Shown: positions 26,016 through 38,438 of the stretch, piece after piece | Layout of the letters: every line of letters starts with the position of its first letter | Position numbering within the stretch: the first letter of the stretch is position 1 | Assembly (NCBI GenBank): GCA_036785705.1 | Contig: JAWUZG010000056.1 | Span: 6,883,001 to 6,947,000 of the forward strand | DNA from: Acanthornis magna | Taxonomy: Eukaryota; Chordata; Aves; Passeriformes; Acanthizidae | Direction: 5' to 3' | DNA: 64,000 nucleotides | Position numbers and translations under genes: made by a program | The notes under the pieces: generated by a model | The model's database searches: none | What the model was told of the DNA's origin: nothing | What the model saw: the letters and a program-made list of their open reading frames with translations, nothing else

Positions 26016-26242
26016 TGTTTTGGTTTGTTTTGTTTGTTTGGTTTGGTTTTTTTTTTTGTGTGCGTGTTTTTGGGGGGGTGTGTTTGGGTTTTTTTGTTTG
26101 TTTGGGGTTTTTGGGGGGGTATTTTTTTTCTTTTTTTGTTTAGTTTAGTTTTGGTTTGGTTTGGGGTTTTTTTTTGTTTGTTTTGTTTTTTTGTTTGTTT
26201 GTTTGTTTCTGGGGGGTTTTTTGTTTGTTTTTTGTTTAATTT
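26016..26242. repeat. G/T-only-like tract of about 230 bp
   Basis: The plus strand is almost entirely G and T: TTTG and TTGG repeats, poly(T) runs and at least seven G runs of three to seven bases, including two of seven. Adenine and cytosine are nearly absent. The complementary A/C strand consists of (CAAA)n-like units. The G runs could form G-quadruplexes with long loops. The phenylalanine/glycine-rich frames across it are artefacts. Confidence 0.9.
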
Positions 26243-26249
26243 TTATCTG

Positions 26250-26849
26250 TATATGGCATGAGGGGCCATAAAAACTTGTACTGCACATGGCTATTGATTC
26301 CCAAAGGGAAGTGGCTGATGAATCACTGCAGGTCCAGCATTGAAAGATGCCCAAGTGCTGCTTGACCCAGCATTCTCCTTGGGCCTGCAGGGAGTGACTC
26401 CCCAGCAGTCGTGAGGGCAGTGGAGACAGAGATGAATGGCTCATTTCCCCCGTAATGCACCACAAAAACAGGCTTTTATGAAAAACAGAGCACAGACAAG
26501 ATGGAAAGGGTGACAGTCATTTTCGAAGGTCACACATACCATTTCTTTATGGCACAAGTTTGCCTCTGTGACTGACAAAAGCAGGACGGATCAAGTGTCT
26601 TCCATCAGACCTGGATTAAAAATGAAGTCATGTTACTTGGAGAACTGACAGTCCCACCAAAAATAATAGAGGCTGCTGACAGTTCTGGCTTCACAATAAA
26701 AAGCCTCTTCCCACGTTGTCAAAAGAGCTTCTTCTTAATGGGCATAAATAAGGCATTATTTGAATGGAAATGTTAATGGCAAGGAGCTATAAATCATATT
26801 TGTCTATTTCAGAAACAGACTGTAGCTGAAAAATGTGTTCTTGTTTCTC
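26250..26849. other. Intergenic DNA, possible conserved non-coding element
   Basis: Ordinary-complexity sequence between two simple-repeat tracts. The part 26580-26820 is AT-rich with MEF2-like AAAAATAATA and repeated ATAAA words, and lacks repeats or long open frames. This is compatible with an enhancer but not evidence for one. No gene seen. Confidence 0.3.
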
Positions 26850-26950
26850 ATATATATGGAAATATACGTGTGTGTGTATAAAAAAGACATGCACATCTAT
26901 TCATATCTCTATATATTTATGTATGATTCTATACATGTTCTGTACACATA
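26850..26950. repeat. TATG/TG microsatellite island
   Basis: About 100 bp of ATATATGGAAATATACGTG, (GT)4 and ATATATTTATGTATG words. It is the same type of simple sequence as at 24.8, 25.7 and 27.5 kb. Confidence 0.75.
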
Positions 26951-27443
26951 ATGGTAGCTAAAATTACTTTGCAAACAGTCCTTCCCCTAAGAGCAAGCAT
27001 TTGGGGTGATGCACTGACAGCTGTTGTGTAAGATTTGACTGAGTATGTTTCCCATACATAAAGGTTGTAACGTAGCAACCATTTTTTTCTGCTCAGAAAA
27101 CACCGTTTCCAAGCTAATTGCTACTGCCCTGATCAGTGGCCACTGCCATGGCTCCTGATGCACTGCTGGGCTGGGCAGGAGCTCAGCAGCTTTCAGCAGC
27201 CACGATCTGGATGAAGGTGGCCACGGAGAAGAGGCATGGCCAGTGAGGGCTCACCCTGTGGCTGCACACTTGTGGTGAGGCAGATATTTGGTTTAGGAGC
27301 CTGCAGAGTGCAGATGGCCTCGCTGTGACAGGAGCTGCCCTGGCTGCTCAGCGGGACTGTGGCCACTGCTTGGGAAGAGCCCACAGCCCAGGCCAGGCTG
27401 CCAGCCCTGCGCTGGAGATAGTCAGCTCTTCCACTATGTCATT

Positions 27444-27548
27444 TGTGTATACAGAAATATACACGTACCCAGGTATATGTAATATATATGTTATGTATAT
27501 TATGGATGCATATATGTATATAAATATATATTTTTACACACATGCACA
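27444..27548. repeat. TATATG microsatellite island
   Basis: About 105 bp of GTATACAGAAATATACACG, GTATATGTAATATATATG and TATATATTTTTACACACA words, just upstream of the first minisatellite. Confidence 0.75.
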
Positions 27549-27635
27549 GACATCCCTGCATGAGCAGCGGGATGAAGGACAATTCCATCTGTCAACATTC
27601 AGAGCAATTCTCTTTGCCTAAAGGAGCAAAGCAGT

Positions 27636-27760
27636 TGACCCCAAGGGACAGTGTCAGCAGTGACCCCAAGGGACAGTGTCAGCAGTGACCCCAAGGGACA
27701 GCGTCTGCAGTGACCCCAAGGGACAGGGTCAGCAGTGACCCCAAGGGACAGCGTCTGCAG
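27636..27760. repeat. Minisatellite A: five 25-bp units
   Basis: Five head-to-tail 25-bp units begin TGACCCCAAGGGACAG and end in a variable GTGTCAGCAG, GCGTCTGCAG or GGGTCAGCAG. Units are 27636-27660, 27661-27685, 27686-27710, 27711-27735 and 27736-27760. Units 1 and 2 are identical and units 3 and 5 are identical, which shows the array has been shuffled by unequal exchange or replication slippage. Confidence 0.95.
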
Positions 27761-27956
27761 TGCCCAGCTGCTGAGTCTGGACACCACCACTGCTGCTGGA
27801 ACAAGGGCTGTCCCCACCGCCCCAGGACTGACACAGTGGGAACACCACAGGAATGTCCTGCAATTGCTGCTGTGAGCGGATCCCTGGGGAAGCAGGGGAA
27901 GGAATGGGATTGCACATGAGAATTTCCAACCCAAGTACATCTCTTCCAGCGGCACC

Positions 27957-28092
27957 GTCCCTGGAGGGGCGCCGTCCCTGGAGGAGCACTGTCCCTGGAA
28001 GGGCACTGTCCCTGGAGGAGCACTGTCCCTGGAGGGGCACTGTCCCTGGAGGAGCACTGTCCCTGGAGGGGCACTGTCCCTGGAGGGGCCCT
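27957..28092. repeat. Minisatellite B: eight 17-bp units
   Basis: Eight head-to-tail 17-bp units of the form GTCCCTGGAGGAGCACT run from 27957 to 28092 without gaps. Variants alternate GGAGGAGCACT and GGAGGGGCACT. The 17-bp period is not a multiple of three, so a reading frame through it cycles and the 226-codon minus frame across both arrays is not evidence of a gene. Confidence 0.95.
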
Positions 28093-31000
28093 GCTGGCAG
28101 GCTGGGGACAGGACAGGGCTGGTCTGTGGTGCAGAGCCCAGCGCAGTCCCGGCCAAGGCCCCGCAGGCTGGCACCGAGCTGGGCACTGCCAGCGCCCTGC
28201 ACTGTCCCAGCGCTGGGCTCGCGGCCGATGGAGGTGTTGGGTGCAATGCCAACGTGGGGTTATATAAATGTGAAAGCATTTTATATAAGCCTATTTTATC
28301 TGCAAATCATTTATATTTAGAACACCTATTTCTACTGGAAACACTAAAACCATATTACATAAGAGCTTGTTTAAATCCTTTGGCTTAAGGCTTGGGCAGG
28401 GGGAGGGGTTGGTTTGGGCACGGCGCGGTTTATAATCACAGCCTCAACCGGCAGCCAAAACCCGGTCTTGAAATCCTTTTTGCTTTCCTTCCACGCTGCC
28501 CTGACAATAGCAGAATACTTCCCTCAAGGGTAATTTTCCTCTTTCTCAGTGCCGCCTTCGTGTTTGGCAATTTTCATTTGTAATTCTCTGGATGTGCTGC
28601 CAGCACAGGAGAGACGGCAGCTCAGCAGTGCCCGGTCGGTGTCCTCGTGCCCGGGCTGTGACAGGGAGTGGGAACACTGCTGACATCACCTGAGGGGCTG
28701 CCGAGCCATTCTCAGAAATTAAAAAATGCATTAACTGGAACTGACCATTTAGCTTTATAAAATGACCTACGTCGTCATTCGTGCAACGATGTTTCCTAAT
28801 GAATGAATTATTCCCCGATCCCTCCCGTTAGGGGGAGGCAGGAATGGCGGTGACCATGGCCATCCAATCCATGTCTGATGCACCGAAGGCAGCTCATGCT
28901 ACCCTGCTGTGGCCCTGAAAACATCTGTTCCCACCATATGCCAGAACAAGCTGCCTCCCTACAAGCCTGGGGGCTAAAGCTGCTCCACCCCACAGCACCC
29001 CACAGCACACCAGGTCGTTGGGCACATGGGGTGTGTGTTACAGCCTCCCCATGGCAGCACAGCTCGGCTCTGGGGACAGCAGCCCCTGCCTGTGCAGGCA
29101 GAGGTGCTGTGGTGGCCACCAGGGCATACCCAGCGCTGCGGTGGCAAACGAGTCCTTAGGCAGCGTTTGGATGCCACTCCCACCTTGCTTTCCTAGAGTG
29201 AGGGACTCCAGAAATGGAGAAGTGGAAGATCCCACCTCGCAGAGACGATGCCATCGGTGAGAACTCTGCGTTGGCCCAAGCCATTAATGCTGTCGTTGTG
29301 AGCAGGTTCCAGTAACAGCAGGAACAACTGACCTTCCCTCCTTTACAGGCAGTTTAGACCAAACCTGATGTGGTTTTTTCCACCCCTTTTGAAGGTAAGG
29401 TCAAGAATCACTCCTCCTCACTCACTTTCTGAGGCAGCATGGCCAGGGCAGTTTCCAGGTTGGATGTGCTCTCCCCAGGTGGGATGTGCTACCTCTGCCA
29501 AACACACAGCTCCAGCACGGGCACAGCTCTCCCAAAGGAGCAGGGCTGGGCTCTCCCACTGCTTTCTCATCTGGACGCTACCTTTAATCACCATCACTGC
29601 TCCAATTCTCCCTCTAAATGCTCCATATTCAGGTGACATGCTTCATTAATTTCTATAAATGGCCAGGACATTGCAGAGATTTCAGGGACAAAGTAAGAGC
29701 TAAAGCTGTAAATTACTTTCCTCCTTACCTTAATTTTCCAACTCCCTTAAGGTGATTCAAACTCCATCCCTGCTCTTGCAGAATGAGGTGTAACCACTCC
29801 ATTTTTCATTTTCCCTGCTGTAAAGGGGAGAAGACAACACACCAATTTCTCAGGGGTGCAGGAGGAAGACAATTAACATCTGTGCATGCTGCAAGGCCTC
29901 TTGAGACCTGCTCTCCCTCTCCAGGAAGTGAAGGTATCCTAAACTGTTTGAAAGCCATGTCATTCCCAAATTTCTGTGAGCCTAGCTGGGTGGACAATGG
30001 GCCTGAGGTGCTACATGTCTGTGAGATGGAAATGGGGTGCCCTGATGCCCGGAGGCAACATTCCTTGCTGGGAATTACCCCAGGGCACGAGCAGTAGCAT
30101 CTCCAACTTGGTTTTTACAGCAGCATCATGATTATTTTAAGGAGAAGGGGGGAAGGACCAAGTTGTCCTGTTCCCAACCTGCTGCCACTGGCCTCGGTGC
30201 CTGTGCTGAGGGGCTGGAGCTTTCCTGAGCCCTCCCGCTGCTCAGCCCCACCATCCCCAGGGCTGTTCTGCCTGCTGGCCCAGCTCCCCACACATCGCCA
30301 CTCAAATCGCTTAAGCAAATTCTTCTCATACTTCACTTGAGCCAGACGCTGTAAATTGGATTGTAAATTGAAGTGGTGCCTGGAGAGATCTCTGGTGTCA
30401 AATATTTAAAAGTAACATGGATTTGAGCTGTCTGTGGGCTGCCACAGGGGTGTCACTCTGCACACTCCCCTCCTGGTGTGCAGGGAGCTCCCCAGATCTG
30501 GCTGAGTTTGAAGTCAGCTCCCCTGTGACGCTGACTGCAAACACCAAAATTGGTGTCAAAACCTGCAACAGTGAAGAAGCTCATCTTGAAAATACATCTC
30601 TTTATTTCTTCTTGGACAAGAATTGTGGTGGGGCTGGTTGCTAAAGGAGCTGGGCATCCCAGTGCTGCAGAAAATGGCCTGAGCTCCAGGGGCAGCCGGG
30701 TTGCTGACTGGTCAGTTATTTCACTCGAAGCACTCCATCTCCTTCTATTGTTTATCACTCATCACAAAAGTCAAGTGATGTAGTGAACATCTGGGCATTC
30801 ATGGATGAGCACAGGATTTTGACTATTTCATGGACCTGGAGAATGAATCTGCCTCAGTTTCTGAGCACGGAAGAAGAGAAACCAAGATTATAGGAAACAC
30901 TGCTCACACTGGCGTCCTCGGGAGCCAAATCACCTGGAATCCTGGTGAACAAAGCAACTCGCAGAGAAACCAGGCTCTGCCCAGCTCCCCTGCTGCAGGA

Positions 31001-33730
31001 GCTGTGTGGTGCTGGGCAGAGCCTGCCCATGCCCGAGCCTTGCTCCCAAGCACTGCAGCAATTCCTGTCCAGATGGGATGCCTCACTGGGGAGCACCTGA
31101 TGTCTGGGGAGGATTGCTGTGTAAACTGGCTGATTAAACTGGTGACATGGTCCTCATCCAAGGGCTGCTCTGCATCCATCTGCTTCTGCACTGCATTGGC
31201 AAACACTGGCAACTTGCAAAGTACACAGCAGATTCAATTTAACCATGGAAAGTAAATAAGTGGATAGCAGTCTGGGCTCATGGAAAACAGCAATTTTCAT
31301 TTTACCTGAAGGAACAATCCAGTTTGATTTAGCCTCAGAGATTTTAGCATGCGTTTTCTAATGGCTCCATGACCTCATAAATTACGGGGCACTGAGTTCT
31401 TGCTTCTGAGAGTGGTCTACACTTGCTGGAGCCTGGAACCTGCAATGCAGAGCCCTCCCATGAGCCCACCACGCTCTCCCAGGCTGAAACAGTGTCTGGC
31501 ACTGAAGCCCCCCCCCTCTCCCCGAGGAGCAGAGCCACCTCAGTGCTGGCTGTGCGAGCTACTGGAGAAGCTGGCTGGGCACTGGCCAGCAGCCCCTCCG
31601 ACAGCCCCTGCAGGTCCCAAAGTGGCCCTGGGGATGGGTACCAGCTCCCTCAGCCACCCAGGGCCCCGTAAATCCACCACAGTGACTGCTGCTGTCAGCC
31701 CCTGGAAGGAAGAGGCAGTTTAGCGAGAGACAAACACGGTTTGGTTTTTATTTTGTCGTAGCTGGAAGGACGCCATGGATGGCAGCTCAGAGAGCAGGCT
31801 GTGATCAGCTGGGACATATCCAGCTCCCTGCTGGCAGCCGGGCTCTGGAACTGCTCCATCCCACTGCCTGGCAGGTCCTAGCTGTTAAATAAATGTGATG
31901 CCAGGCTGATGGGTTGTAGGGAATGCTTTATGACCTTCATCCAAAGAAAAAGAAATCAGGCAGGTGTTGAGAGAAGGTGAGTGAACACATTGGTGTAAAG
32001 AGCCATCATCAGTCATATATTGGGGAACACAAGATGCCAGTCTGCTGCCAGCAGAGCTGTGCTGCCTCTGCCTCAGGCCTTTGGTGTGGGCCTACAAACA
32101 TGTGAGAAGTGGGTGTTTTGCCCCAAACAGCCCCAGTGTGAGAGCCTCCCTGCTCCCAGCAGCGCTCTGCAGCAGCCAGCCCTGCAGCCCACTCTGTTAC
32201 CAGCTTCCCAACATCCTGTTTTCACTGAGGTTATTTTAATCTTCCTGTTTCCCATCATATTTTTCCTCCTGTCCATGCCAACACAGACTGCAATTCCTGG
32301 CAGGCGAGGTGGAAACCTCCTCCCCGGGCTGCAGCAGCATTTTGGGGGATGAGCTGGACTCTGCCCTGGACCATGACACGGTCACGCCTGGCCCCACTGC
32401 TGGTGCTGGTACCTGCTGCTGACCCACCAGGGCCACCGAGCTGCTCACAGCAAGTCCTTTGAGTACACCTGGCCAGTAAATCACTGACACAACTCTGTGC
32501 TTGCCTGCTTTTCTCTGTGTTGGCTGAAGAACCAAAACACCTGCTCTGCTGCTGAGGTAATGATGGTTCTATCAGGGCAGAAGAAACTCTGCAAGGCATT
32601 GATTAACTCCCCAGGAGCCGCACAGGTGTGAGCAGCCAGACCCTTCCGTGCTCCTCCCAGCTGCAAACCGCGAATCTCTCCGTGGCTGCCCAGCTTGCCA
32701 GAGCTCCACTCAGGCTTCCAGGGCTTGCTTTTCTCTTGGATTTGCTCTGCCCTGGCTGAGGAATCTCCCTACCCTGTGCAGGTACCCGTGGCAGTCACAG
32801 GTTTTTTACCTTGCCTTGCTGGAAGTTGATGCTGTGCTCTGGGCGCTGCAGTTACAAGGCCGATAGAAATACAGATATAAACACTGCAATCCTAAAGGAC
32901 ATTCCTGTCCGCTCTACACTCCAATAGACTGGCACATTGCTGCTTCACAGGGCTGGGTGCGATGTAAAACTGAGAGGCTGGAACACCTGAGGGGCTCTCT
33001 GTATAAAAACAAGTAAAAAGAAAATAAAGAATCATGGAAAACCAGAGAAATATCATGTGTAAGGGTCCAAAAGATAATTTACTATTTAGAAGTAATTTAA
33101 TCTTTCAATATGTGTCAACATCAAATCTGCTAAGATTCTGTAATAATAGCAGAAAATATCTGAGACAAATATGATACAAAACAAAAACAAAATCCATCTG
33201 CTTTCTTAATCAGAGGCTTTAAGAATGTTTCTGCTAGTTACCCAGCTATTTCAAGAACTGTATTGTGTAAATCTATATCCAAACGAACACAGAAGTCACA
33301 ATAAATCTATCATTCAGTTTTTCAGGTCTATGCTTTAAATCCTTATAAATGATAAAATTCAAGACAGACATTAAATGGGAACATTGTTTCTCTACAGCCT
33401 CCAGCACTGAAGATTTAAACTCTAATCCAGTCTGAATGGCACCACCAAAAATGAGAATGAGAAAATGTCCTTTCATTGCCTGAGTCTGGTTTTGGAGCAT
33501 CCATTGCTGAAGCCTGAGCTGCAAACTAAAAATCAACAATCTTGTAAAGCAGAAATTCTACCCTGGCTACACTTGCTTTTTGGGAAGATGCTGTGGAAAT
33601 GATGACACAGAAAAATGATGAGGTTCATCCTCACCTTGCACCAGGAACAGTGGGATTAGTGTGGCAAAGAAGCTTCCACACTACACAGTGCCACAGCCCT
33701 GGGATATGGCTTGAGGAACGTGGCAAAATT
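28093..33730. other. Intergenic DNA; no gene seen, two candidate regulatory islands
   Basis: No supportable exon. The parts 28260-28590 and 28690-28815 are AT-rich, repeat-free and of even composition (for example TTATATAAATG, TAATGAATGAATTATT), unlike the flanking GC-richer DNA, and could be conserved non-coding elements. Frames at 30.8-32.6 kb are low-complexity and overlap on both strands. Confidence 0.45.
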
Positions 33731-33734
33731 CAGA

Positions 33735-33786
33735 TATAAAGGAAAGCCTGTATTTTATTATATAAAGGAAAGTCTGTATTTTATTA
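33735..33786. repeat. 26-bp tandem duplication
   Basis: The 26-bp unit at 33735-33760, beginning TATAAAGGAAAG and ending TGTATTTTATTA, is repeated at 33761-33786 with a single C-to-T difference. Near-identity indicates a recent local duplication. On the minus strand each copy carries AATAAAATACA, so it duplicates a poly(A)-like hexamer. Confidence 0.95.
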
Positions 33787-33789
33787 GGC

Positions 33790-36700
33790 CTCACATCTAC
33801 TCTGAGAGTGGCCAGTGATCTTTAACCACGCAGGTGAGGAATCCCCCAGAGGCCTTGGACTGTACTCAGCTGGGAATCCTTAACAGAAGAATATAATAAG
33901 CCTAAACCAAAAGTTGCAAGAAATCTGCAAAAATGAAAAGTGTAAACTAAGACATAAGTAATGCAGAACTCTACCAAATTAGGACATAATATATCAGCCT
34001 TCTACCAACGTTAAAACTGAAAAAACCCATCAAACCATCAGCCAGCAATTCAGTAATGACTGTGTGCTCCAGAAACACAGATTGGAGGTAAGCATAGATT
34101 AACCCAAGTGCCCAGGGTCAGATGGAAAAGCCCTTCCCTGCTCCCTTTCCCTACAGCCATGCGCTTCCTCGGGATGCACTGCCCAGCTGGAGAGCCCTGC
34201 AGGATGGTGCTGGGAACGAGGGAGCCAAAGCTGGGGCACGAAGGGCCCTGGAATCACTGGCTCTGACACCGGGCAAGTCACAAGCTCCCCGTCCCAACCC
34301 CAGCTGCCAAACGCACACGTTGGTATTTCATACCACACGTAGCAATCCAGGCTGGGTGACATAAAGGTTAAAAGTAATTTTGGCTGCAGTAGCCCAGCAC
34401 ACAGATTACAAAAGGTATTTTATTATCAGAGTTCTCTATAGAAGGGCTGCTCTGCAGCCAGGATGCAGCAGATTCCCGAGGAAAGCAAATGACATGTGTG
34501 GCTGCTGCCAGCTCCTGAGCCAGCTATTTGCAGAGCGTGGCCATACCTGGCCATACCCACGTCCCCAGGGGCTGCTGGGCACAGCTCCCTCTGCGCATGG
34601 CCCCGTGCACACAAATCACCGCACCAGCCGTGCTACTTCCCAGCCAAGAGCGGCCGCTGAACTTTTCAACAGTCAATATTTTAAGGAGTTCTCGAATAGC
34701 ACTCAGCGTAAGCAGATAACCATTTTAAATATAGAGACACTGGAATGGAAGCCCGAGTGCTGGGTGCCAGCGGTGATCTGGATTATTTGCTTGTTACTAA
34801 ATACCCCGTGGCATTACTTCCCAGGTTGTTCAGCTCAAGTCTGACGCAAACAGAGGCAGAACAGCAAACAAGAATTTACAGGATTTTGTAAGAACTGAAA
34901 TAATTCAAGGAGTAAGGAACAAATTGGTTCAGGGCTGCTGTTGCTCAGGATTGCATCTTTGGAAGAATGAAGACAGGTTACTCTTTAATTATGTGTAAAA
35001 GCCAGCTGAAGGCTTGACAAGCACTTCCAGATCTCAGCAGCAGAAAAGCAACATGAGTATAAATAAAGGAAAGACTTGTGGGAGCAGATTTAGCTCAAGG
35101 ATGCTTTTCCTCTTGATATCCAGAAATAATCTGCACCACAACGTGCCACTGAATTCCTCAGGACCCTATGTACCCCTCTGGTGTTTGCAGTACACACATG
35201 TGTAGAGTAGGTGATGAAAGTCCACATGTGGGAAAAAAAAACTTTCTACCTCTGACTCTCACAGAGGTTAGAAGGGGACAGAAAAGAATACCAAAAGCAG
35301 TTTCAGAGCAACAGTTCCATATGGAAAAAAACCTCTCTGGTGGACTCCTCCCATCTGTAGAAAAGGCAATAAAAACCTGTTCATAAACCAATGCCACCAG
35401 GCAATCAGCTGGACCAAAGCAGGAACTTGGCAAGGCTTTAGAGGGACGCACCAGGAACAGCTGTAAGAGCTTCTGCAGCACAGAAAAAGCAATGGCAAGG
35501 TGACAGGACAACAAAGTACATCACAGCACGGATTTTGCTGCAGGTAGCAAACCCTTTGCTGCAGGTGCAGGTGTCCTGCTGAGCAGGGCAGAGGAAGGGC
35601 AGCAGCAGCAGTGCCCCAGTGCCCAGCAGGCTCACAGAGCCATGTCCAGCCCACAGCCCCGGCAGGGCAGCTCTGCTCACAGCAAAGACCAGATAAGCTG
35701 TGCTCCTCAGTCGTCACACCGCCACCAGCAGCGTGGGCAAAGCCTTATAAAAATAGCTACTACTATATATAGCAACCCTGATTTAATTAAAATTAAATAC
35801 AACTGTGAGAAAGCTAACTGACCATGGCTGAGAACTCTTGATCAGAACAAACTGTTCAGCAATTATTAGATCTCGTGTGACGACAGGACATGTAAAAGGC
35901 TCTGTCCCAGTCTGTTCTAGACATCACCTCTTCTAGCTGAAGCTCTTGTTAAATATACTTTAAAATGCTGCATTTTGACCAAAGGCCACTTAGAGAAGGT
36001 ACTTTAAAAAGACGGTTAATGTTCTCATTCCTATTTGCTCTTTTGTTAAATAAGGGTGTTCCATTGTGCTTGGCAAGCACCTTGGCGTGAAACAGTGGTC
36101 CCTTTATCTGGTTCATAATTTAAGCCTCTTCCATATTTTGTTTTTAAAGACAATGCCGTTGCTAGGTCTCAGCCAAAGGGCTACACATGGAACTGACCTA
36201 TTTTTTCCTGCAGGGATAGGCATGAGTACAGGGCAGGAACCATCTTTCACCCCATGGGAATAAACTGTGACACCCTGCACTTTCTGCAGGCTCTTCTTCC
36301 AACACAACACTCCTGCAGTTTGCCAAGGGAGAACCTAGCACCACACCCAGAATACCTTCCCTTCCTAGCAGCGATTTCACTTTGCATGGTCCTTGCAAAT
36401 CACTTTTACTTTTCTCCATACAGGGAATTCCTTCTATTAATCCAACTGGCCAGCTGCCCCCTCCAGTGACCCATGGATGGAGCCTGTTGTGAGAGCAGGG
36501 TTTGCACCAAAGCAGGCAGCACAGCCTGGACAGTGCTGCCTCCCCAGCACAGGTAGAAGACAAAGGTAATGAAGTGTCATGCTGGGTTTGGACTCAACAT
36601 TTGACTCTCCTCTTCCTATTAGTGTAAAATGTTGCCTTTGTACCCTTACAGGCTTCTCAAGTAGTGTGAAGTTTCACTTGTGTTCTTAAAAAAAAAAGAA

Positions 36701-37675
36701 AAAAAAGACATGAACTTCATTTGTACAAGATGTGTTTTTAAGCTGAATTTTGTTTCCAGTTCTGCACTTCCCACGCACTGCTTTCATCCAATCTCAACAA
36801 AAACCACCTCAGCCCTTGCGAGCAGTCCCTGGCCCAGACAGGGGAGCTGATCACTCCCTCCCCACAGCCCCACACCCCACTGCGGTGGCTGCATAAACAT
36901 TCGGGGACCCTGCCCAAGGACACACACCCTCTCCCCTCTGCCCAGGTGGCCAGCCTGTGCCACACCGAAGGGGCAGATCCTTGTTTTAGGCCAGTTGCAG
37001 CTGTGCTACCTGCCAGAGGAGCAGGGATGGAAAAATCTGCAGGAACTAAAACACTGTCATAGAAGAAGTTGTAGGAGTTTGCCAGAAGATGTAGCTTTAT
37101 TGTACAGATAATTAGCTCCCTCTGGAAAGGTTGGGATGGGAGGAACTGGAGGAGAAACACATACTGTTCTAGGACTTGCTGCAACAGAGACCTGACCTGC
37201 ACATTTTGAAATATCCCCCAGGAGTTACCTGGTCATGCTCCCAAAACCTCCTGCTGGAAGTGCTCCAGCCAGGCTCGGGGCTGAGGAGCTGCACGCTCAC
37301 CTTCAGGGAGCCAGCAATGCAAAGGTGCTCACACACACAGCAGCTTTTCCTTTAACACTAATCTGTCTATAACACCGATTAAAACAGGAACTTTGGTCAC
37401 TTATACTCAGGAAGTCAATTGGTTTTTCAACAGAAATGGTCATGGACGCTACTGCACATTTGTGCTTTCACAGCCACACCACTACAGGGATTTTCCTCAG
37501 GACAGGAGGAACCTCTTGGGAGTCTCCTTCAGGATGCTGCACCCCCAGCAGCACTTCCAGGGAGAGTGGCTCGTGCTTCCATGAGCACCCCGAGCTGGGC
37601 AGTGACCCCCACAACACCCACAGCTGCAGTACAGGAGCCCCTCTTCAGCTGTGTATAAAGCATCACAAACAGCCA
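33790..37675. other. Intergenic DNA just beyond the MAPK6 3' end; no gene seen
   Basis: Unremarkable sequence with an A-rich run near 36689-36708. Open frames up to 169 codons overlap one another on both strands and none resembles a known domain. Readthrough transcripts of MAPK6 could extend into it, but no stronger poly(A) site than that at 37693 was noticed. Confidence 0.5.
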
Positions 37676-37692
37676 TTTTTGCTGGCCATGTT

Positions 37693-37698
37693 TTTATT
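37693..37698 (-). terminator. MAPK6: MAPK6 poly(A) signal AATAAA
   Basis: TTTATT on the plus strand reads AATAAA on the minus strand. It lies 1.25 kb past the stop, with a GU-rich element 10-30 bases further on, the usual arrangement for a main poly(A) site. Confidence 0.7.
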
Positions 37699-37810
37699 TA
37701 GTTTTTAGTTTTAAACAGGGGAGCCAATGATACATCCAGTATTTCAAAAAATCAGAAGGTAAAACAAATTTTCAAAAGACCGAGATGCTACATGCTATAT
37801 TTAACCTAAT

Positions 37811-37816
37811 TTTATT
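37811..37816 (-). terminator. MAPK6: Proximal alternative MAPK6 poly(A) signal
   Basis: A second minus-strand AATAAA 118 bases before the distal one. Use of it would shorten the 3' UTR by about 0.1 kb without removing the microRNA sites described. Confidence 0.35.
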
Positions 37817-38438
37817 CATGCTTGCTTTTGAGGGGGGTTGGGAGTGGGACAGGAATCATTCAGTAAAAACATACAGTAAAAACAAAATGTCTCACCATAT
37901 AGAACTTTAACCTACAGTAATGTTGTACCTTAATTATTTCCATGCACACAACTAACATTACAAAATTTTTAAAAAATGAACACAATTAAGACTTCTAGGA
38001 GCATTTGATAATAAAGCAATTCCTAATTTCTTTTGTAGAGATCAAGCACCTCCAATTACAAATTCCTATACACAGTGAGTGCTTTACTTGAAATGAAAAC
38101 TAAAAATAAAAAATAAAAATGTATTGGATAGCCTCAGAATAAGCCGATGTTAATATATCCAGCTATGTAGGCAATAAAACCATAGTGCTAAACAAAAACT
38201 TTTATCTGAAAAGTAACTCAAAAATTGACTTTCTATAATTACAGAAATATACTTATTTGCTAAAATAAATAAAAGTGCTGCATATTAACACTTCACTATA
38301 AAGAATGCATACCAGAACATTTATAAATATTGAATGATTTTCAATAGGAATAGCTACTACAATAATGCTGGCTAAATAGAAGTGCATAATGAGAAGCACT
38401 ATGGGTGGTTAATGTTTTGCCACATACTGCTGTTACCT

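Noticed and set aside
26025..26261. Membrane-protein-like Phe/Val/Gly-rich frame
   Set aside because: It is the direct translation of the G/T simple-sequence tract.
27599..28279. 226-codon minus-strand ORF with a real ATG across both minisatellites
   Set aside because: Its length is produced by tandem repeats lacking stops. The 17-bp and 25-bp periods are not multiples of three, the flanks are low-complexity and no domain is recognisable.
33005..33060. Possible CR1 end because of an AGAATCATGGAA word
   Set aside because: The following sequence does not continue as CR1 and the octamer repeats are missing.
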